Source: Deltaproteobacteria bacterium (lineage in GTDB: Bacteria; Myxococcota_A; Polyangia; Polyangiales; Polyangiaceae). Taken from it: a DNA stretch of 64,000 nucleotides. Positions 60,384 through 64,000 of the stretch are shown here, in pieces. The DNA lies in NCBI GenBank assembly GCA_016875405.1, contig VGRJ01000014.1, positions 1 to 64,000 on the forward strand, in the 5' to 3' direction. The position numbers and the translations under genes are program-made. Position 1 is the stretch's first letter. Every line of letters starts with the position of its first letter. The notes beneath the pieces were generated by a model, which was given only the letters and a program-made list of their open reading frames with translations, was not told the origin of the DNA and ran no database searches.

Positions 60384-60900
60384 AGGCGACGGTGTCGTGA
60401 ACCGCCGACCCGAAGGCGTTCGTCGCGAACACCTCGAGCTCCGCGCCGTCGACGAGGTTCCACGCGAGCGTCTGGTCGAACGCCTGAGTCGAGCACCCTT
60501 CGATGGCGAAAAAGATCGCGTCGTCAAACGTGGCCGTCACGGCCCCCGCGCGCGAGACGACGAGCCTGAGGCCTGGGTAACTGCTGACGTAGTGAGGCGC
60601 AACGTTCGCGAGGACGAGGCGAAGCGAGACGTCGACGCTCGTCGCCCCGACGACCATGACGCCGCCAACCCGCAGACCATCGGGAGCGCCGTCCTGAATT
60701 GCGGGGTCCGCCACGCACGCCTCGAGCGCGTCGGTCGTCTCGGCGAGGCGTGCGACCGCCTCGGGCTCGAAGCACAGCGAGCCGTCGCACGTCGGCGAGG
60801 GAGCCGCCGGCTCTGCTTCGACGACGACCGTCGCGCCGCACCCACCAGCGACGAGGAGCGCCGAGGCCCCGAACCCCGACCATGCGCGCGTCGACCACAC
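60367..60900 (-). CDS. hypothetical lipoprotein
   Basis: 177 aa from a GTG at 60900; the track ATG at 60978 would put 46 residues before the lipobox, too long for a lipoprotein signal, whereas from 60900 it is 20 residues (STRAWSGFGASALLVAGGC). The mature part is a beta-rich domain with Cys pairs (PTCDGSLCFEP, EACVADP, EGCSTQ). Family not recognised. Overlaps the convergent hydrolase gene by 17 bp. Confidence 0.65.
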   Translation of the reverse strand: MWSTRAWSGFGASALLVAGGCGATVVVEAEPAAPSPTCDGSLCFEPEAVARLAETTDALEACVADPAIQDGAPDGLRVGGVMVVGATSVDVSLRLVLANVAPHYVSSYPGLRLVVSRAGAVTATFDDAIFFAIEGCSTQAFDQTLAWNLVDGAELEVFATNAFGSAVHDTVAFTLRR

Positions 60901-60986
60901 CCGGCCACGATGCCGAGCCGAGCGCCGCGAAGCAAGAGCGCCCCCGCGAAGTTGCCAGCATGCACGGCGCGGGTACACCTTGAGAG

Positions 60987-61712
60987 ATGCCCCTCGATCG
61001 CGATGAGTTCCGGGAAGCGCTGCTCTCGGTGATGGAGCAGAAGGACCACTGGGCCTGGCCTCGGTTCACGGCGGGGGAGGTGCCACGGGACTTGCTCCAT
61101 CATCACCTCGAGCAGGAGTTTGCGAGCTACGTGAGGGACTTCCCGGTCCTCGTTGCGCGCGCGTACGTCGCGTGCCCGATCGCCGAGGTGCGGCGCCTCC
61201 TCGTCGAGAACGTCTACGAAGAGGAGACCGGAGGCCTCGCGGCCGGACGACCTCACCCCGACCTCTTCCTCGAGGTGCCGCGTGGGCTTCAGATGGACCT
61301 CGCGCGCTTCGAGCACGTCACGCTCCTCCCCGAGACGGCCGCGTATCGAGCGGTGCTCGACGAGCTCACCGAGCAGCACGGCTGGGAGGTCGCCGCGGCC
61401 GTGAGCACGCTCTTCCTCGAAGGGACCCGCTTCGAGCGGGGGGAGCTCGATCCCAAGGCCGAGCGCCGACCCGAGCCGCCTCTCGACCGTCACCCGCTGG
61501 TCGTCCACTACGGCCTCGATGTCGAACGCCTCGCGCTGACGAAGGCGCACCGACGCGTCGAAGGCGCACACCGCGCCGCCGCCTGGACCATGCTCCTCGA
61601 CCACATCGTACCGTCTCGCCGTGACGACGTCGTGGCAGCCATGCGGCGCGTGCTCGAGGCCTGGCTGCGCTATCGCGACGCGGTCGCCGTCGCCTGCGGG
61701 CTCGCTCGCTGA
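60987..61712 (+). CDS. heme-oxygenase-like diiron (PqqC/CADD-like) enzyme
   Basis: 241 aa, all-helical. Motifs of iron-containing redox enzymes with the heme-oxygenase fold: HHHLEQEFASYVRDFPVLVARAY, VRRLLVENVYEEETGG...HPDLFLEVPRGL (Glu/His ligands), ALSTLFLEGTRFERGEL-type segment with Glu, VHYGLDVERLALTKAHRRVEGAHR (Asp/His/His-rich last metal helix). These enzymes perform O2-dependent oxidations such as oxidative C-C or C-N cleavage. No biosynthetic partner is adjacent, so the substrate is open. Cytoplasmic. Confidence 0.75.
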   Translation: MPLDRDEFREALLSVMEQKDHWAWPRFTAGEVPRDLLHHHLEQEFASYVRDFPVLVARAYVACPIAEVRRLLVENVYEEETGGLAAGRPHPDLFLEVPRGLQMDLARFEHVTLLPETAAYRAVLDELTEQHGWEVAAAVSTLFLEGTRFERGELDPKAERRPEPPLDRHPLVVHYGLDVERLALTKAHRRVEGAHRAAAWTMLLDHIVPSRRDDVVAAMRRVLEAWLRYRDAVAVACGLAR

Positions 61713-61802
61713 CAGGGCACCGCGCGACGCGGAAGGGCGGCTCGCCGACCACCAAGCGTGCTCGGAGTTCCCACGAACGGCTGGCTTCGGTATCGTGCTG
61801 CC

Positions 61803-63473
61803 ATGCGCGTTGGCTTCATCGGTCTCACAATTCTTGCCGCCTGTTCGGCCGACCTCGAGCCTCAAGCGCCCGAGCGCGTGGGCACCGTCGAAGAGGCGCT
61901 CACCGTCGATGCGGCGGTGAACGGCGGCTGCTCGACCAAGATCGTCGAAGGCCTGAGCAAGCAGATCGTGGCGCAAGCCGAGTGCATCGCCATGGGGGCG
62001 TTCAGCAACGTGCCGAAGCGCCCCAACGTCACCTTCGGGAGCGCGGTGCTGCCCTACATGCAGGAGCCTGGGCGGGACGCGCTGCTCGCCGCGCTCGACG
62101 CGAGCCCAGGCACGAAGATGACCATCAACTCGATGCTCCGCACCGTGGCGCAGCAGTACCTGCTCTACCGGTGGTACCTCGGCGCCAAGTGCGGCATCGC
62201 GCTCGCGGCCAAACCCGGCAGCTCGAATCACGAGACCGGACTCGCGATCGACATCCAGGAGTACTCGACGTGGCGACCGAAGCTCGAAGCGAAAGGCCTC
62301 GCGTGGCTCGGGTCGAACGATCCGGTGCACTTTGACTACGAAGGCCCGGGAGCCGCGAACCAATCGGGCGTTGGCGTGAAGGCCTTTCAGCAGCTGTGGA
62401 ACCTGAACCATCCCGAGGATCCGATCGCCGAGGATGGCGATTACGGGCCGCAGACCGAAGCGCGGCTGAAGCAATCGCCGGCCGAAGGTTTCGCGACGGT
62501 CCCGAGCGAGTGCGGCGGCACGGGCGGCGGTGGCGGTGGCGGCGGCGGCTCGACGCCGGGGGGTGAGGTCGAGCTCGCCGTGGCGTTGCTCGATGCGCCG
62601 GACGCCTTCGCGGACGGCCCCTCGAAGGGCGTCCCGGATCTCGTGGTCGGCAAGCGCTACACGCTCGCGATCACGGTCATGAATGGCACCGACACCGATC
62701 TCGAGACCTCGACGGTGACCGTCACGCTCCCGGCCGCGCTCTCGAGCAGCGGGGCTGGGACGATGTCGCTCTCGATCGGCGCGCTCGCCGCGGGTACGTC
62801 GACCACGCTCGAGGCGCGGGTCGACGCGCTCGCATACTCGGTGGTCGAAGTCGCGCCGGTGTCGATCGAGGCCACCCTCGGCGACGTCACCGCGACGCGC
62901 TCGGTCGACGTGTACAGCGATCGCCGCTGGGACTTCGATGGCGAGCGGCTCGAGGGATGGACCTCGGCGCAGATGCTCGCGGTCACGAGCACCGCCGAGA
63001 TGGGCGAGGCGGCCGCCGATGGCGAGCTCGTCCTCACCGGCGCCGCGGCCGCGCTGGCCGCCGAATCGCCTGCGATCAACATCACCACGGCCGGGCTCGG
63101 GGATCTCGTCTTACGCGCCCGTCGTTCAGGGGATCCCGACGGAGCCGCCGTGCTCGATCTCGACGGGACCTCGCTGCCGCTCGAGCTCCCGGCCGACGGA
63201 GAGCTTCACGAGATCGTGATCCCCGTGGCCTCGCTCCCAGCGACGATCACGCGCGTGCGCTTCGTGCCATTCCAGGGCGGAGCCGCGAAGACCGCCACGG
63301 CAGCGCTGGCGTCGCTCGTCATCGGCGATCGTCGAGGCGTCCGCGACGGAGGGGACAACGGCTGCGGCTGCGAGGTCGCACCGGGGGAGCGCGACGCCGA
63401 CGAGCGCTCGCTCGCGTGGCCGGCGATGCTCCTCGGAGTGACGGTCGCCGCGCGTCGGCGGAGGCGCGGCTAG
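61803..63473 (+). CDS. M15 (VanY-like) peptidase with peptidoglycan-binding domain and MYXO-CTERM-like tail
   Basis: 556 aa. Signal MRVGFIGLTILAAC (lipobox AAC). The peptidase domain has INSMLRTVAQQYLLYRWY, SSNHETGLAIDIQEY (H-x6-D zinc ligands) and NDPVHFDYEG (second His), the M15B/VanY set of a D,D- or L,D-carboxypeptidase. A peptidoglycan-binding domain follows (VGVKAFQQLWNLNHPEDPIAEDGDYGPQTEARL), then a Gly linker, an Ig-like beta domain and a jelly-roll-like domain. The end, NGCGCEVAPGERD...WPAMLLGVTVAARRRRRG, fits MYXO-CTERM sorting signals (Cys motif, helix, Arg). Surface-anchored wall peptidase. TATCGT 6 nt before the ATG. Confidence 0.85.
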   Translation: MRVGFIGLTILAACSADLEPQAPERVGTVEEALTVDAAVNGGCSTKIVEGLSKQIVAQAECIAMGAFSNVPKRPNVTFGSAVLPYMQEPGRDALLAALDASPGTKMTINSMLRTVAQQYLLYRWYLGAKCGIALAAKPGSSNHETGLAIDIQEYSTWRPKLEAKGLAWLGSNDPVHFDYEGPGAANQSGVGVKAFQQLWNLNHPEDPIAEDGDYGPQTEARLKQSPAEGFATVPSECGGTGGGGGGGGGSTPGGEVELAVALLDAPDAFADGPSKGVPDLVVGKRYTLAITVMNGTDTDLETSTVTVTLPAALSSSGAGTMSLSIGALAAGTSTTLEARVDALAYSVVEVAPVSIEATLGDVTATRSVDVYSDRRWDFDGERLEGWTSAQMLAVTSTAEMGEAAADGELVLTGAAAALAAESPAINITTAGLGDLVLRARRSGDPDGAAVLDLDGTSLPLELPADGELHEIVIPVASLPATITRVRFVPFQGGAAKTATAALASLVIGDRRGVRDGGDNGCGCEVAPGERDADERSLAWPAMLLGVTVAARRRRRG

Positions 63474-64000
63474 AGCTTCGGCGGGACGCCCATCTCTTGG
63501 AGCAGGTGGTCGGCGCCGTCGACGCGATCCATGATCCAGAGCGGGTAGCGAATGTCGACGTGGATCGAGCGCGTGATGGGCGGCATGAACAGCCAATCCG
63601 ACGCCATCGCCTCGTAGTTGCCGTCGAACACAAGCCCGACGAGCTCTCCCTTCGCGTTCAGCGTCGGCGAGCCGGAGTTTCCGCCGGTGATGTCGAGATC
63701 GGCGAGGAAATTGACGGGGACCTCACCGAGCGCCGCGTCCTCATAAGGACCGAACGGCCCCTGGCGCGCCGCCTCGACGAGCGGCTTCGGCGCGTCGAAC
63801 GGCTCGGCCCCGGTGTGCTTCGCGGCCATCTCGGAGAGCTTGGTGAACGGGTGGTAAGTCGGGGCGCCGACCTTCGGGGAGTAGCCACGTACGGTCCCGT
63901 AGGTGAGGCGCAGGGTGGCGTTCGCGTCGGGGGCGAGCATTCCCCCTGCCTTGGCGCGTAGGCCGCTCACGTACGTCACTCGAGCGTCTAGCGTGTCGCC
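63470..64000 (-). CDS. S46 family dipeptidyl-peptidase, C-terminal part (runs off window)
   Basis: The frame is open from the window edge to the stop at 63470, 176 residues, with the N-terminal catalytic part missing. VPVNFLADLDITGGNSGSPTLNAKGELVGLVFDGNYEAMASDWLF is the S46 motif holding the catalytic Ser (GNSGSP), and HVDIRYPLWIMDRVDGADHLLQEMG is the usual end of DPP7/DPP11-like enzymes. Secreted or periplasmic dipeptidase. Its stop overlaps the stop of the M15 gene by 4 bp (convergent). Family certain, specificity not visible. Confidence 0.9.
   Translation of the reverse strand, partial: GDTLDARVTYVSGLRAKAGGMLAPDANATLRLTYGTVRGYSPKVGAPTYHPFTKLSEMAAKHTGAEPFDAPKPLVEAARQGPFGPYEDAALGEVPVNFLADLDITGGNSGSPTLNAKGELVGLVFDGNYEAMASDWLFMPPITRSIHVDIRYPLWIMDRVDGADHLLQEMGVPPKL

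Overview
The window is high-GC DNA (about 70% by eye) with tightly packed genes, many ATGA/GTGA/TGATG stop-start overlaps, and an unusual number of secreted lipoproteins whose mature N-termini are low-complexity Gly/Ser/Ala/Thr. Together with a HDOD protein, an STPK-FGE fusion, a MopE-type metal-binding lipoprotein, a MYXO-CTERM-like tail and an MXAN_5187-like sensor, this points to a myxobacterium, most likely of the Sorangium/Polyangium type. It looks chromosomal. I saw no insertion sequence, phage, plasmid or CRISPR element.

Layout. 0-12.5 kb: start of an acyl-CoA dehydrogenase; an L,D-transpeptidase lipoprotein with an altered motif; HDOD protein; an aat-lipoprotein-aminotransferase operon; a glutathione-peroxidase-like lipoprotein; a subtilase coupled to an acyl-CoA carboxylase beta subunit; a NAGPA-like lipoprotein divergent from a CxxCH lipoprotein. 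12.5-13.25 kb: a near-consensus sigma-54 promoter, a roughly 430-nt pyrimidine-rich stretch with no credible ORF, the only textbook intrinsic terminator I found, then tRNA-Arg(ACG). 13.3-20 kb: PhoD-like phosphatase, redoxin lipoprotein with 12-bp repeats, tadA, ihfA-merR-membrane protein operon, family 2 glycosyltransferase. 20-33.5 kb: giant lipase-like lipoprotein, FAAL-ACP pair, operon of ABC-2 permease, membrane protein and B12-binding-like protein, MopE-type lipoprotein, trans-sulfuration enzyme. 33.6-49.5 kb: tRNA-His, Cache sensor, lytic transglycosylase, GH113-like enzyme, second L,D-transpeptidase, tRNA-Arg(CCG), kinase-FGE fusion, epimerase, radical SAM protein, uvrB.

49.6-60.4 kb is a maltodextrin-type uptake and degradation island on the minus strand: LamB-like porin, secreted GH13 amylase, MalK-type ATPase, a single polypeptide fusing the substrate-binding protein to a MalF permease, a MalG permease and a GHL15-like lipoprotein. 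Divergent from it is a decayed GH57 gene with two frameshifts and a missing catalytic core, overlapping an intact alpha/beta-hydrolase gene. 60.4-64 kb: small lipoprotein, heme-oxygenase-like diiron enzyme, M15 peptidase with peptidoglycan-binding domain, and the C-terminal part of an S46 peptidase.

Most interesting: (1) the sigma-54/terminator-bounded putative RNA at 12.65-13.09 kb; (2) the fused MalE-MalF next to a decayed GH57 gene; (3) a recurrent TAnnnT element 6-21 nt upstream of many start codons, which suggests leaderless or very short-leader transcripts. Start sites were chosen from signal peptides, ribosome-binding sites and gene overlaps, and in several genes differ from the longest ORF in the supplied track.
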